A stretch of 64,000 bases of DNA from Dongia_A sp964542425. GTDB lineage: Bacteria > Pseudomonadota > Alphaproteobacteria > Dongiales > Dongiaceae. Shown here piece after piece: positions 53,125-61,698 of this stretch; position 1 is the stretch's first letter, and each line of letters begins with the position of its first letter. The notes beneath the pieces are model-generated. The model searched no databases, had not been told where the DNA came from, and saw only the letters and a list, made by a program, of their open reading frames with translations. The position numbers and the translations under genes are program-made. The stretch spans positions 1-64,000 of the forward strand of contig CAZIUB010000044.1 of assembly GCA_964542425.1 (NCBI GenBank). Direction: 5' to 3'.

Positions 53125-53206
53125 ACTGGCGAGGCGGCCAAGCTGGCGCACCAGGTGGTGGAACCGGCTGGCAATCCTGTTGAAAAATGGCCGCGAGGGG
53201 CCTTGG

Positions 53207-54460
53207 TCAAGCGGCCTCGGGCCTGCGCGGTGTCGGCGAATCCGGGCGCCGCTGCGAAACACCAGGCCCCCACTTGCCTTGCATCATGTAATCGCGGGTC
53301 GCTGGTGCTCCGGCGATTCCCCGGCACAATTGCATCTGGAAAACCATGGTGTGATCCTGGCGGAATGTCAGCTCGCTACCTGTAAGATAGAATTCCCACA
53401 TCCGGCAGAAACGCTCGTCAAAGAGCTTGGCAATCTCCGCCCGGTTTGCGGCGAAGTTCGCGCGCCAATGGCGGAGCGTCTCGGCGTAATGCAGACGAAG
53501 AATCTCGATGTCCGAGATCCACAGGCCGGTCTTTTCAACCACCGGCACGACTTCCGAAAGCGCCGGGGCATAGCCCCCGGGGAAAATGTATTTGCGCACC
53601 CAAGGATTGGTGGCGCCCGGGCCGTCCCTTCTGCCGATCGAATGCAGCAGCGCCACGCCGCCCGGCTTCAAGATCTCCTCCACCTTTTGAAAGAACTCCG
53701 GGAAATGCCTCAAGCCCACATGCTCGAACATGCCGACCGAAACGACGCGGTCGAACAAACCCGTCTCCAGCCGATAATCCTGCAACTTGAAACTGACCAG
53801 ATTGTCCAGGCCGGACGCCTTGGCGCGCTCGGTCGCCAATTCGCATTGTTCCTTGGAAAGCGTGACGCCGACGACCTCGACCCCGGCCGCCCTGGCCAAG
53901 TAAAGGGCGAGCCCACCCCACCCGCAGCCAATGTCGAGGACCCGCTGGCCCTTCTCCAGAAAAAGCTTGGCCGCGATGTGGCGCATCTTGGCCTGCTGCG
54001 CTTCCACGAGCGTCGCGTCGGCGCGCGCGAAATAGGCGCAGGAATATTGCAGGCTGGGATCCAGGAACAATTCGAACAGCCGGCGCGACAAATCGTAGTG
54101 ATGGGCCACATGCTGCCGAGCCAGGCCGATCGGATTGTTCTGGTGCCACCAGCGCAACCCCGTGCGCGCCCATCGCATCAGGACGGCCCAGGCGTCGCCT
54201 TCGATGCGGGCCTGATTGGTCATGGCAATATCGATGAGGTCGTAAAGCGAACCCTCCTCGATGGTGATCCGGCGATCCATATAGGCCTCGCCAATCGCCA
54301 GCCAGGGATTGAAAGTCAATCGCCGATCGGTCGCCGCATCATGCACGCGGATGGTCACTGTTGGTCCATCGGCGGCGTGGAATTCGTGGCGCCGGCCACG
54401 ATGATCCAGCAGGGTCAACCGACCGTAATCCCCGCACTTGGCCAGGACTCGTTCGAACAT
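53207..54460 (-). CDS. cfa: Cyclopropane-fatty-acyl-phospholipid synthase
   Basis: This is a 417-residue SAM-dependent enzyme that adds a methylene group to unsaturated acyl chains of membrane phospholipids. The N-terminal lipid-binding domain (1-130) is followed by the signature HHYDLSRRLFELFLDPSLQYSCAYF, the SAM motif VLDIGCGWGGLALYLA (about 170-185) and SVGMFEHVG. The C-terminal tail is rich in Arg/Pro. It is monocistronic. Confidence 0.94.
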   Translation of the reverse strand: MFERVLAKCGDYGRLTLLDHRGRRHEFHAADGPTVTIRVHDAATDRRLTFNPWLAIGEAYMDRRITIEEGSLYDLIDIAMTNQARIEGDAWAVLMRWARTGLRWWHQNNPIGLARQHVAHHYDLSRRLFELFLDPSLQYSCAYFARADATLVEAQQAKMRHIAAKLFLEKGQRVLDIGCGWGGLALYLARAAGVEVVGVTLSKEQCELATERAKASGLDNLVSFKLQDYRLETGLFDRVVSVGMFEHVGLRHFPEFFQKVEEILKPGGVALLHSIGRRDGPGATNPWVRKYIFPGGYAPALSEVVPVVEKTGLWISDIEILRLHYAETLRHWRANFAANRAEIAKLFDERFCRMWEFYLTGSELTFRQDHTMVFQMQLCRGIAGAPATRDYMMQGKWGPGVSQRRPDSPTPRRPEAA

Positions 54461-54600
54461 GGCAACTACCCCGGCCCCGGACTTGGCTCATCCGCCCGGT
54501 CCGACAAACACCCGTCCCAATCTAAAAATGCCTTGGAAAAACTGTCAACACTTGCAATCGTGGCAACGGACGGCTTGAGATTGGAGGGCGGAAAAAAACG

Positions 54601-54912
54601 ATGACGCGGTCCGAAGGGGGGAAAATTGCTTCCGCCGACGATCCGAAGCACTTAATCGAGCAGGTTTTTGCCATGGGGGATGAATTCCCGGGCCCGGCCG
54701 AGGATCTGTTGCTCTCTTGGATGTTGTCACTGGCACCGGAAGCCGATGCACCCCAAGCAGCGCGGCGTCTCGCCGATTGCTACGAATCACGACTGCGGGA
54801 TGTGGCGGAAAACCGGCCCTTGCGCCGGCTCTGGCGGTTGCTTCGCGAGACCGCCATGGCCAAGAATGAGCGCGGCCGGCGCCGAGGCGGCGCCAATGGC
54901 CGACGGTCCTGA
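54601..54912 (+). CDS. Conserved small basic protein of unknown function
   Basis: This 103-residue protein has an N-terminal acidic part (HLIEQVFAMGDEFPGPAEDLLLSWMLSLAPEADAPQAARRL) and a very basic C-terminal tail (RRLWRLLRETAMAKNERGRRR...). No domain is recognised. The ATG follows a GGAGGGCGG sequence. Coding is supported by its codon usage, by the RBS and by its place in an otherwise empty gap, but this is a weaker call than its neighbours. Confidence 0.6.
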   Translation: MTRSEGGKIASADDPKHLIEQVFAMGDEFPGPAEDLLLSWMLSLAPEADAPQAARRLADCYESRLRDVAENRPLRRLWRLLRETAMAKNERGRRRGGANGRRS

Positions 54913-54920
54913 ATGATCCC

Positions 54921-55451
54921 TCAATTCAAGGGCGGTTTGGCTGCCCCGGAATTGCCGCTATGGGCCTGCTGTTGCTTCAGCAATTCCTCGCGTTTGTCCC
55001 GGTAAAGTGCGGCAAAATCGATGGGATTGATCAGGAGCGGCGGGAAATTGCCGGCCTGGATGGCATTGGCGATGATCTGGCGCGCAAACGGGAACAGCAA
55101 GCGCGGGCCCTCGATCATGATCAAGGGCAGCACATGTTCCTGGCCGACGCGCCCGACCCGGAACAGCCCGCAATATTCGCATTCGACCTGATAGACGACT
55201 TTTTCTCCGGTCTTGGCCTCGACCGACAGGAAGAGCGTGATCTCGACATCGGGCGGGTTCCTGGGCTCGATGCGAACGTCAACTCGAATGGTTCCAGTCG
55301 GTATCTCCTTCATGGCCAAGAGGGTTTGATGCCCGCCCGGATTCTCGAACGAGAAATCCTTGAGATACTGGGTGATGACGGCGAGGGGAAATCCGTGCCC
55401 CTGCGGTGTGTCCTGGCCAGCCGGTTTTTGCGCCTGATCGTTTTCCGCCAT
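54921..55451 (-). CDS. secB: Protein-export chaperone SecB
   Basis: SecB keeps preproteins unfolded and hands them to SecA. The 176-residue protein has the conserved LAVITQYLKDFSFENPG, YQVECEYCGLF, LLFPFARQIIANAIQAGNFPPLLINPIDFAALY. A non-conserved C-terminal tail is rich in Gln. It is near fxsA and tim44, its usual alphaproteobacterial context. Confidence 0.96.
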   Translation of the reverse strand: MAENDQAQKPAGQDTPQGHGFPLAVITQYLKDFSFENPGGHQTLLAMKEIPTGTIRVDVRIEPRNPPDVEITLFLSVEAKTGEKVVYQVECEYCGLFRVGRVGQEHVLPLIMIEGPRLLFPFARQIIANAIQAGNFPPLLINPIDFAALYRDKREELLKQQQAHSGNSGAAKPPLN

Positions 55452-55637
55452 GGTGAACAATCCTCAAGAATTTCAGGTGGGCGGTCCAGCTTTTTTCGCC
55501 ATTTCCCCGGGCATTCGATGTGCGACCGATTGCCGCGATCGAATCGCGATCTGGCGATCGACGGCCGAGATCAAAGGCCCAGTTCCAACCATCGGATGGC
55601 TGCACCTAGCATGCGGTACCCATGACTGGCAATCGCC

Positions 55638-56171
55638 TCAAGGCGGGGGCAACGTTGGATCGAAAGGCAGGATCTGGCAGTTGCGCAGTTCTTTTCCGCT
55701 CAGGCGCAAGATGAAGCCCCAATGGCTGACCACCGCCACATGACGGAAATCCAGCCAACTCGCCGCTTTGTCGCGAAAGGCCCGAGCGCGGGTCCGGACC
55801 TGCTCCTCGGTCTCGTCCAGATCCGGCCACCACTTCTCCTCCAAATGGTCGAATCCCAACGCCGGCCACGATTGCGCCAGGTGGCTGCGCGGGCTGCCAA
55901 TGTCGCAGTGATAGAGCGCGTGTTCCCGCACCAAGGGCTCAACCGCCATCGGCAAACCGAGTGCCGAGGCGATGATCTCGGCGGTCTCCAGCGCGCGGGT
56001 ATAGGGCGAGACCACGATCCGGCGCAACTCGCTGGAAGCCAGCGTTTCGGCGGCGCGACGGGCCTGATCGCGACCCAGTGGCGTCAGACAAGGATCGCCG
56101 ATCCCGGGGTCGCGGCCGGTGCGGTTGAACACCTCGTTGAACTCCGACTGGCCATGGCGAATTAGGATCAT
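55638..56171 (-). CDS. Histidine phosphatase (phosphoglycerate mutase-like)
   Basis: This 177-residue protein is a member of the histidine phosphatase family, with the catalytic LIRHGQSEFN at the N-terminus, SPYTRALETAEII, and the second His in VVSHWGFIL. The substrate is not predictable. The frame stays open 86 codons upstream through a repeat-rich, Pro/Arg/Gly-encoding stretch; I start it at MILIRHG because homologues begin there. Confidence 0.85.
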   Translation of the reverse strand: MILIRHGQSEFNEVFNRTGRDPGIGDPCLTPLGRDQARRAAETLASSELRRIVVSPYTRALETAEIIASALGLPMAVEPLVREHALYHCDIGSPRSHLAQSWPALGFDHLEEKWWPDLDETEEQVRTRARAFRDKAASWLDFRHVAVVSHWGFILRLSGKELRNCQILPFDPTLPPP

Positions 56172-56584
56172 TGCCAGATCATATTTCGACCAGTTGGAAC
56201 CGGCTCGGTTTGCTCGCCGGCGTGCCAGTCCGAATGGAGGAACGCGCACCGGACGAAGTCCGCCTTCGCGGACGGGGGCGATGTGGTGCATTCGGCAAGC
56301 GGCCTGCCAAATGGGACGCCCACTGGGCGGATGGCCGCCAATGGGACGCCCCTTTGCGGACCAAACCCCGAAGGGAACAGGCGCTTTTGGCCCAGTGGGA
56401 CGCCCAGGGGGACGCCCAGGGGGACGCAATGGGGGTCGGCGTCAGGTGCCTTGGCCATAGCACCACTATGACCGGCGGCCCCTTTCTTGCATTTGGCCAA
56501 AATCGCTCTGTCCGAGCCATTCCATCTGGTCGAAACATGCTTGTTTCATGACTTCCTTGGCCCTTTCGCCCAAGATGGGCCGCA
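56172..56584 (-). other. Non-coding spacer with 12-bp tandem repeats
   Basis: About 410 bp between the histidine phosphatase and fxsA. Between 56311 and 56430 the sequence GGGACGCCC occurs several times, including three near-perfect tandem 12-bp units (CAGGGGGACGCC). The open frames over it encode only repetitive Pro/Gly/Arg and are not believable genes. A similar 12-bp expansion is found inside repeat A2 at 6.2 kb. Confidence 0.6.
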
Positions 56585-57052
56585 CTAATCCTCGCCGACA
56601 TCGATGATCGGACGCTCCGGCCCGGGATGGCGCGTGGGTGGGCGATCGTCGATGTCCTTGTGATCGCCGGTAACAATCGGATGATGCCGAACGTTCCTGG
56701 CCTGGAAGTGTCGCGCCACCCACCGAAGCAGACAGTCGCGGGTCCAGGGCAGCATCAGGGCAACAGCCACGATATCGCTGATCGGCCCCGGAACGATCAG
56801 CAGAATGCCGGCGATGGCGAAACAGGCGGCGTCGATGAGCGTATGGCCCGGCTCATCGCCCATCTCAATTGCCAGGCGCAGTCGCTGGACCGCCTGCAAT
56901 CCGGTTTGGCGCAGGACGAACAGCCCGGCAAGGAAGCCCGCCCCGGTCAGCGCCAGCGTAGCCGCCAGCCCGATCCTTTCAGCGAGCCACACCAGGCCCG
57001 CGATCTCCAGAAGGGGCCAGAACAGAATAAGCGCGCCTAACCATCGTGCCAT
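56585..57052 (-). CDS. fxsA: FxsA family membrane protein
   Basis: This is a 155-residue inner-membrane protein with about three to four hydrophobic segments, the conserved FLAGLFVLRQTGLQAVQRL and GILLIVPGPISDIVAVALMLP. In E. coli FxsA relieves phage T7 exclusion by the F plasmid; the native role is unknown. The C-terminal tail is charged and His-rich. It is divergent from tim44, separated by repeats A7 and B2. Confidence 0.92.
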   Translation of the reverse strand: MARWLGALILFWPLLEIAGLVWLAERIGLAATLALTGAGFLAGLFVLRQTGLQAVQRLRLAIEMGDEPGHTLIDAACFAIAGILLIVPGPISDIVAVALMLPWTRDCLLRWVARHFQARNVRHHPIVTGDHKDIDDRPPTRHPGPERPIIDVGED

Positions 57053-57162
57053 ACTTGCCCTTCGACCGCCAATTGCCTATCTAGAACCAAGGACCCAGAA
57101 TCGAGGTACCAGGGTTTGCCGTTCCGTGGCGAGAAGTTTGCGCGGGGGCCGGCCGGGTGAGC

Positions 57163-57315
57163 CCCGTACCCGCCGTCGTAAGACTGGATGATTCGAGCCA
57201 ATTTGGCCCCGCCCGTGCACACCGGCGGGTGCTATCTATCTTGTGACATGTGGCCCGACTTTCGTGGAAGTTTCGGAGTGTTTCGTGTATCACGCGTTTT
57301 CGAAAGTTGGCACTG
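57163..57315 (-). repeat. Family A repeat, copy A7 (minus orientation)
   Basis: A 153-bp copy with H2 arms GCACCCGCCGG / CGACGGCGGGTACGGG, near partner GGCGGG, and inner TGGCT/AGCCA-like hairpin changed to TGGCT/ATCCA. Its right end points to the fxsA start. Its left end joins repeat B2 directly, sharing the CACTGG junction. Confidence 0.92.
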
Positions 57316-57436
57316 GTGTTCCGCAACCAACATTCTGATCCCGGAATTTCGGCCCGGAACACTAGCAAGTTCAATGGCATGCGTTGTGGTTCCAACGGGA
57401 ATGATTGGGAATCAAGCCTTGGAACCACACCACTAG
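57313..57436 (+). repeat. Family B repeat, copy B2
   Basis: A 124-bp copy with both hairpins near perfect: CTGGTGTTCCG / CGGAACACTAG and GTGGTTCCAA / TTGGAACCAC with inner TGATTgggAATCA. It abuts repeat A7 on the left and ends CACTAG 33 bases before the tim44 start codon. Confidence 0.92.
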
Positions 57437-57469
57437 CGCGCCGGTCGACCGGGAAAGGATGATTCTCGA

Positions 57470-58147
57470 TTGTCCCTGGATCTAATTTTCTTCGCGGTGG
57501 TGGCGCTGGTCCTTGGCTGGCGGCTGTATAGCGTGCTGGGCCGACGCACCGGGACCGAGCGGCGCGTCGATCCCTTGGCCGAACAACCGGCCGACGCCGC
57601 GGAATCATCGCCGGCGGTGGCGCGAATTCCCAGCCGCGCCGATCGCGAGCGGCGTCAGATGGAAGCCGCGATCGCGGCGACCCCCCACGACACCCAGCAG
57701 GGCCTACGCGACATCAAATCCGCCGATTCCGGATTCGACGTCACCCAGTTTCTCGCCGGCGCCAAGGTCGCCTTCGAGATGATTCTGGCTGCCTTCGCCA
57801 AGGCCGATTCGAAGGCCCTGCGGCCGCTTTTGAGCGATCAAGTGTTCGGCAATTTCAATACCGCGATAGAAGAACGGAAGCGCCGGGGCCACCATCTGGA
57901 AACCACGCTGATCGGCATCTCTGGGGCCGAGATCGTTGCCGCCCAGTTCCAGAAGGCGGGGAGCGAGGCTCGGATCACTTTGCGCTTCAACTCCCAGCAG
58001 GTGAATTTGACCAAGGATGCCGAGGGACGGATCGTCGAGGGTGATCCCGGCGAGGTGGCGACCATTGTCGATCTTTGGACTTTTGCCCGTTCAATCAAGT
58101 CGCGCGACCCGAATTGGACCTTGGTTGCCACCGAAAGCCCGCAATAG
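57470..58147 (+). CDS. Tim44-like inner-membrane protein
   Basis: This is a 225-residue Tim44/TimA-family protein, one N-terminal membrane helix (LDLIFFAVVALVLGWRLYSVLG) and a C-terminal Tim44 domain (FLAGAKVAFEMILAAFAKADSKALRPLLSDQVFGNF...). In mitochondria Tim44 links the import channel to Hsp70; the bacterial role is in the membrane and not fully defined. The start is a TTG preceded by GGAAAGGA. It is followed by mltA, the conserved partner. Confidence 0.9.
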   Translation: MSLDLIFFAVVALVLGWRLYSVLGRRTGTERRVDPLAEQPADAAESSPAVARIPSRADRERRQMEAAIAATPHDTQQGLRDIKSADSGFDVTQFLAGAKVAFEMILAAFAKADSKALRPLLSDQVFGNFNTAIEERKRRGHHLETTLIGISGAEIVAAQFQKAGSEARITLRFNSQQVNLTKDAEGRIVEGDPGEVATIVDLWTFARSIKSRDPNWTLVATESPQ

Positions 58148-58161
58148 GTCCATGCGTTTCG

Positions 58162-58288
58162 CTAGTGTTGCGGTTCCAACGTTTGATGCCCAATCATTCC
58201 CGTTGGAACCACAACGCATGCCATTCCCATTTGCTAGTGTTCCGGGCCGACATGTCCCTAGAGCGGAATGTCGGTTGTGGAACACCAG
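58162..58288 (-). repeat. Family B repeat, copy B3 (minus orientation)
   Basis: A 127-bp copy between tim44 and mltA. Minus-strand reading gives CTGGTGTTCCA...CGGAACACTAG, then GTGGTTCCAAC...GTTGGAACCGC and ends CTAG. It begins 14 bases after the tim44 stop and runs into the mltA reading frame. Confidence 0.9.
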
Positions 58289-59375
58289 GCGCGCGCGCCT
58301 TGCGCTGCTACTGGCGCTCCTCGGATGTGCTTCGCCGCCCCCGGCCCTCTCGGCAGTTCCCCTAACGCGCCTGCCCGGCTGGTCGGTCGAAGCCGTCGCG
58401 CGGGCGGCGCCGGCGTTGCTTTCCGGCTGCCAATTCCTGGCCGCACTCCCGGCCGATCAGGCACTGCCGGCGATCGCACCTGGGATGTCGGCCGAGGATT
58501 GGCGCCGAGCTTGCGCGGAATTGGTGGCGGCCTCCCACCAGGGCGACGCTGCTCTTGCCCAGCACTTCGCCGATCGATTTGTTGCCCTGGCGCCGGCCGA
58601 TTCCGGTGTAGCGGCCCTGATCACAGGATATTACGAGCCCGAATTCGCGGGAAGCCTGACGCCCGATTTGCAATATCGTTGGCCGCTTTACGCGTTGCCG
58701 GCGAGCCCCTTGCGCTTCGATCGCGCCGCGATCTCGGCGGGCGCGCTCGATGGACAGGGACTGGAGCTCCTGTTTCTCGCCGACCCGATCGATGCCTATT
58801 TTCTCCAGGTTCAAGGTTCGGGGCGCGTGCGCCTGCCCGATGGCAGGGTGGTGCGGCTTGGCTATGCCGGCAGTAACGGGCGCGACTATGTGGCGATCGG
58901 CAAGCCGATGGTCGAGGCCGGCCTGATCCCGAAGGACCAGGTGTCGATGCAATCGATCCGCGCCTGGTTGATGGCGCACCCGGAAAGCATCCAGCAATGG
59001 CTCGATCGCAATCCGCGCTATGTGTTCTTCCGCGAATATGAGGGCCCCGGTCCCGTGGGCGCCTTGGGCACACCCTTGACCGCGCTGGCCAGCGTCGCCG
59101 TCGATCCCGAATTCGTGGCCATGGGCACGCCCATGTGGTTGAATGCCGCGTGGCCCGCGAATGCGCCAGGCCAGGCCAGGGGCGCGGCGCTGCAAATCCT
59201 GGTCGTGGCCCAGGACAAGGGCGGCGCGATCAAGGGGACGGGCCGCATCGATCTTTTCTGGGGCACTGGCGCGCTGGCCGAGGAAATGGCGGGGCGGATG
59301 CGCATCGAGGGCTCCTATTATCCGATCGTGCCCAGGGATTGGGCATCGCGCCAGGGCTGGTTGCCAGATTCATGA
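58275..59375 (+). CDS. mltA: Membrane-bound lytic transglycosylase A, lipoprotein
   Basis: MltA cleaves peptidoglycan with formation of anhydromuropeptides. The protein has a lipoprotein signal (ARLALLLALLGCAS, lipobox LLGC), the MltA domain with GYYEPEFAGSL and YFLQVQGSGRVRLPDG, and the 3D barrel with the DxD-type motif in GAIKGTGRIDLFWG. The start is unusual: the only credible codon just before the signal is a TTG at 58275 inside repeat B3 (giving MWNTRRARLALLL). In-frame ATGs upstream (e.g. 58218) read entirely through the repeat. Confidence 0.92.
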   Translation: MWNTRRARLALLLALLGCASPPPALSAVPLTRLPGWSVEAVARAAPALLSGCQFLAALPADQALPAIAPGMSAEDWRRACAELVAASHQGDAALAQHFADRFVALAPADSGVAALITGYYEPEFAGSLTPDLQYRWPLYALPASPLRFDRAAISAGALDGQGLELLFLADPIDAYFLQVQGSGRVRLPDGRVVRLGYAGSNGRDYVAIGKPMVEAGLIPKDQVSMQSIRAWLMAHPESIQQWLDRNPRYVFFREYEGPGPVGALGTPLTALASVAVDPEFVAMGTPMWLNAAWPANAPGQARGAALQILVVAQDKGGAIKGTGRIDLFWGTGALAEEMAGRMRIEGSYYPIVPRDWASRQGWLPDS

Positions 59376-60130
59376 CCGGCTCCAGGCCTAGGGTTGGTTT
59401 GTTTGTCACTTGCCTGGTCGATTTCTATCGCCCGAGCGTCGGCTTTGCCGCCATCCGATTGCTGGAGAAGGCGGGCTGCGATGTCCAGGTGCCGGGAGTT
59501 CAAACCTGTTGCGGCCAGCCCGCCTACAATTCCGGCGATAGGCTGGGCGCTGCCCGGATCGCGCGCCAAATCGTAACGGCGTTCGACGGCTTCGAATACG
59601 TGGTCGCGCCGAGCGGCTCCTGTGCGGCGATGATTCGCCACCATTTGCCCGATCTGCTCGCCGATGATTCCACGTTCGGGCCGGGTGCCCGCTCTCTCTC
59701 AGCCAGGACCTACGAGCTGACGCAGTTCCTGGTCGATGTCCTGGGCTGGGACAGGATCGAAACGAGCTGCCAGGCCAAGACGACCTATCACGATTCCTGC
59801 TCTTCCTTGCGCGAAATGGGCATCAAGGACCAGCCGCGCCGCCTGCTGGCTCGGGTCGCTGGGCTGACGCTCGTGGAATTGGCGGACGCGGAGGCGTGCT
59901 GCGGATTCGGTGGCACTTTCTGCGTCAAGTTTCCCGACATCTCGGCGCGCATGGCGGCGGAAAAGACCGCCAATGTCGTGGCCACCGGGGCCGATCTGGT
60001 GCTGGCCGGTGACATGGGCTGCCTGCTGAATATCGCCGGACGCCTCGCCCGCGAGGGTGGGAAGGTCAGGGTCCGACACGTGGCCGAAATCCTGGCCGGA
60101 ATGATCGATCATCCCGCGATCGGGGAATAG
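59372..60130 (+). CDS. lutA: Lactate utilisation protein LutA (YkgE-type Fe-S oxidoreductase)
   Basis: LutA is one of three subunits that oxidise L-lactate to pyruvate. The 252-residue protein has two CCG domains: VGLFVTCLVDFYRPSVG...QTCCGQPAYNSGD and TYHDSCSSLREMGIKDQPRRLL...ACCGFGGTFCVKFPDIS. It overlaps the mltA stop by four bases (ATGA). The gap to lutB, usually a few bases, is filled by repeat A8. Confidence 0.93.
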   Translation: MTGSRPRVGLFVTCLVDFYRPSVGFAAIRLLEKAGCDVQVPGVQTCCGQPAYNSGDRLGAARIARQIVTAFDGFEYVVAPSGSCAAMIRHHLPDLLADDSTFGPGARSLSARTYELTQFLVDVLGWDRIETSCQAKTTYHDSCSSLREMGIKDQPRRLLARVAGLTLVELADAEACCGFGGTFCVKFPDISARMAAEKTANVVATGADLVLAGDMGCLLNIAGRLAREGGKVRVRHVAEILAGMIDHPAIGE

Positions 60131-60132
60131 GC

Positions 60133-60281
60133 CAATGCCAACTTTCGAACAAGCGTGATCCATGAAACGCTTCGACGCTTCGGCGAAAGTTGGCATATGT
60201 TACCAAACGATAGTACCCGCCAGCGTGCACTGGCGGGGTCGTTTGGCTCGAATCAGCCAGTCCCACGACGGCGAGTACTAG
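60133..60281 (+). repeat. Family A repeat, copy A8
   Basis: A 149-bp copy, oriented with transcription. It starts two bases after the lutA stop codon and ends one base before the lutB ATG. H1 is perfect (GCCAACTTTCG / CGAAAGTTGGC). H2 is GTACCCGCC with near partner GGCGGG and far partner GGCGAGTACTAG, and inner TGGCT/AGCCA. Confidence 0.95.
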
Positions 60282-60282
60282 C

Positions 60283-61698
60283 ATGCAATCGACCGCGCAT
60301 CTCTTGACCGACAATGCAAAGCGGGCCCTCGCCGACCAGGAGTTGCAGCGTGCGCTCGGCCATGTGCGGCGCAACTTCATCGACCGGCGTCAGGCGGCGA
60401 TCGAGAAATTGCCGGAATTCGAATCCTTGCGCGATCACGCGCGCGCCATCAAGGATCACGTTCTCTCGCACCTCGACCAGTATCTGCTGCAATTCGAGGC
60501 CAAGGTCCTGGAACGTGGCGGCGAGGTGCATTGGTGCGCGACACCCGAAGCGGCCCGAGCCGCGATCCTGGGCATTTGCCGCAAGGCTGGCGCCGCGACC
60601 GTGACCAAGGGCAAGACCATGATCGGCGAGGAAATCGCCATCAACAGCCATTTGGAGGAAAACGGCATTCGCCCGATCGAAACCGATCTCGGCGAATACA
60701 TCATCCAGCTGCGCGGCGAGACGCCGAGCCATATCATCGCGCCCGCCGTTCATGTCACCAAGCGCCAGGTCGAGGAAACTTTCCGTGCCCACCATGCCGA
60801 TCTCGATCCGGCGCGCAATTTGCAGGAGCCGAGCTCGCTTCTCGCCGAAGCGCGAACCAGGCTGCGCGGGCAATTTCTTGCCGCCGATGTCGGCATCACC
60901 GGCGCCAATTTCCTGATCGCCGAAACCGGATCGACCGTGATCGTCACCAACGAGGGCAACGGCGATCTGACCCAGATGCTGCCGCGCGCCCATATCGTCT
61001 TGGCCTCGATCGAGAAGGTGGTGCCTACCCTAGAGGATGCCGGCACGTTGCTGCGGGTGCTCGCGCGATCGGCGACCGGGCAGGAGATGTCGGTCTACAC
61101 CACCTTTTCCACTGGACCCAAGCGGCCGACCGATCTTGACGGTCCGGAGGAGTTCCATGTCGTGCTGCTGGACAACGGGCGCTCAGGCCTGCTCGGCACC
61201 GAATTCGAGGATTTGTTGCGCTGCATCCGCTGCGGTGCCTGCCTCAATCATTGCCCGGTCTATCACGCCATCGGCGGCCACGCCTATGGCTGGGTCTATT
61301 CCGGGCCGATCGGCGCGGTGCTGACGCCGGCCCTGATCGGGATCGAGCATGCGGCACCCTTGGCCAATGCCTCCTCGCTTTGCGGGCGCTGCGAATCGGT
61401 CTGTCCTATGCGGATACCGATTCCCCGCCTGCTGCGCCAATGGCGCGAACGCGAATGGGCGCGATCGCTGGCGCCCAAGCGTGCCCGCTGGTTGCTGGCG
61501 ATCTGGCGATGGATGGCGCTTCATCCGGCCTGCTATCGCTCGGTCACGCGGATTCTTGCCATCACATTGCGACTGCTGGCCGGCGGCAAAGGCCGGTTGC
61601 GCAAACTTCCCTTGGCCAAGGCCTGGTGCCAGGATCGCGACTTGCCGGTGCCGGAGGGCCGCACTTTTCATGACCGTTATCGGAAATCGCGCCGATGA
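60283..61698 (+). CDS. lutB: Lactate utilisation protein LutB (YkgF type)
   Basis: This is a 471-residue subunit with an N-terminal LUD domain (AATVTKGKTMIGEEIAINSHLEENG, ITGANFLIAETGSTVIVTNEGN) and two ferredoxin-like 4Fe-4S motifs, CIRCGACLNHCP and CGRCESVCP (about 305-370). It probably moves electrons from lactate to a carrier. Its ATG immediately follows repeat A8, without any recognisable ribosome-binding site outside the repeat. Confidence 0.93.
   Translation: MQSTAHLLTDNAKRALADQELQRALGHVRRNFIDRRQAAIEKLPEFESLRDHARAIKDHVLSHLDQYLLQFEAKVLERGGEVHWCATPEAARAAILGICRKAGAATVTKGKTMIGEEIAINSHLEENGIRPIETDLGEYIIQLRGETPSHIIAPAVHVTKRQVEETFRAHHADLDPARNLQEPSSLLAEARTRLRGQFLAADVGITGANFLIAETGSTVIVTNEGNGDLTQMLPRAHIVLASIEKVVPTLEDAGTLLRVLARSATGQEMSVYTTFSTGPKRPTDLDGPEEFHVVLLDNGRSGLLGTEFEDLLRCIRCGACLNHCPVYHAIGGHAYGWVYSGPIGAVLTPALIGIEHAAPLANASSLCGRCESVCPMRIPIPRLLRQWREREWARSLAPKRARWLLAIWRWMALHPACYRSVTRILAITLRLLAGGKGRLRKLPLAKAWCQDRDLPVPEGRTFHDRYRKSRR

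Noticed and set aside
56172..56429. N-terminal extension of the histidine phosphatase rich in Pro, Gly and Arg
   Set aside because: It only reads through 12-bp repeats, and the conserved protein starts at MILIRHG.
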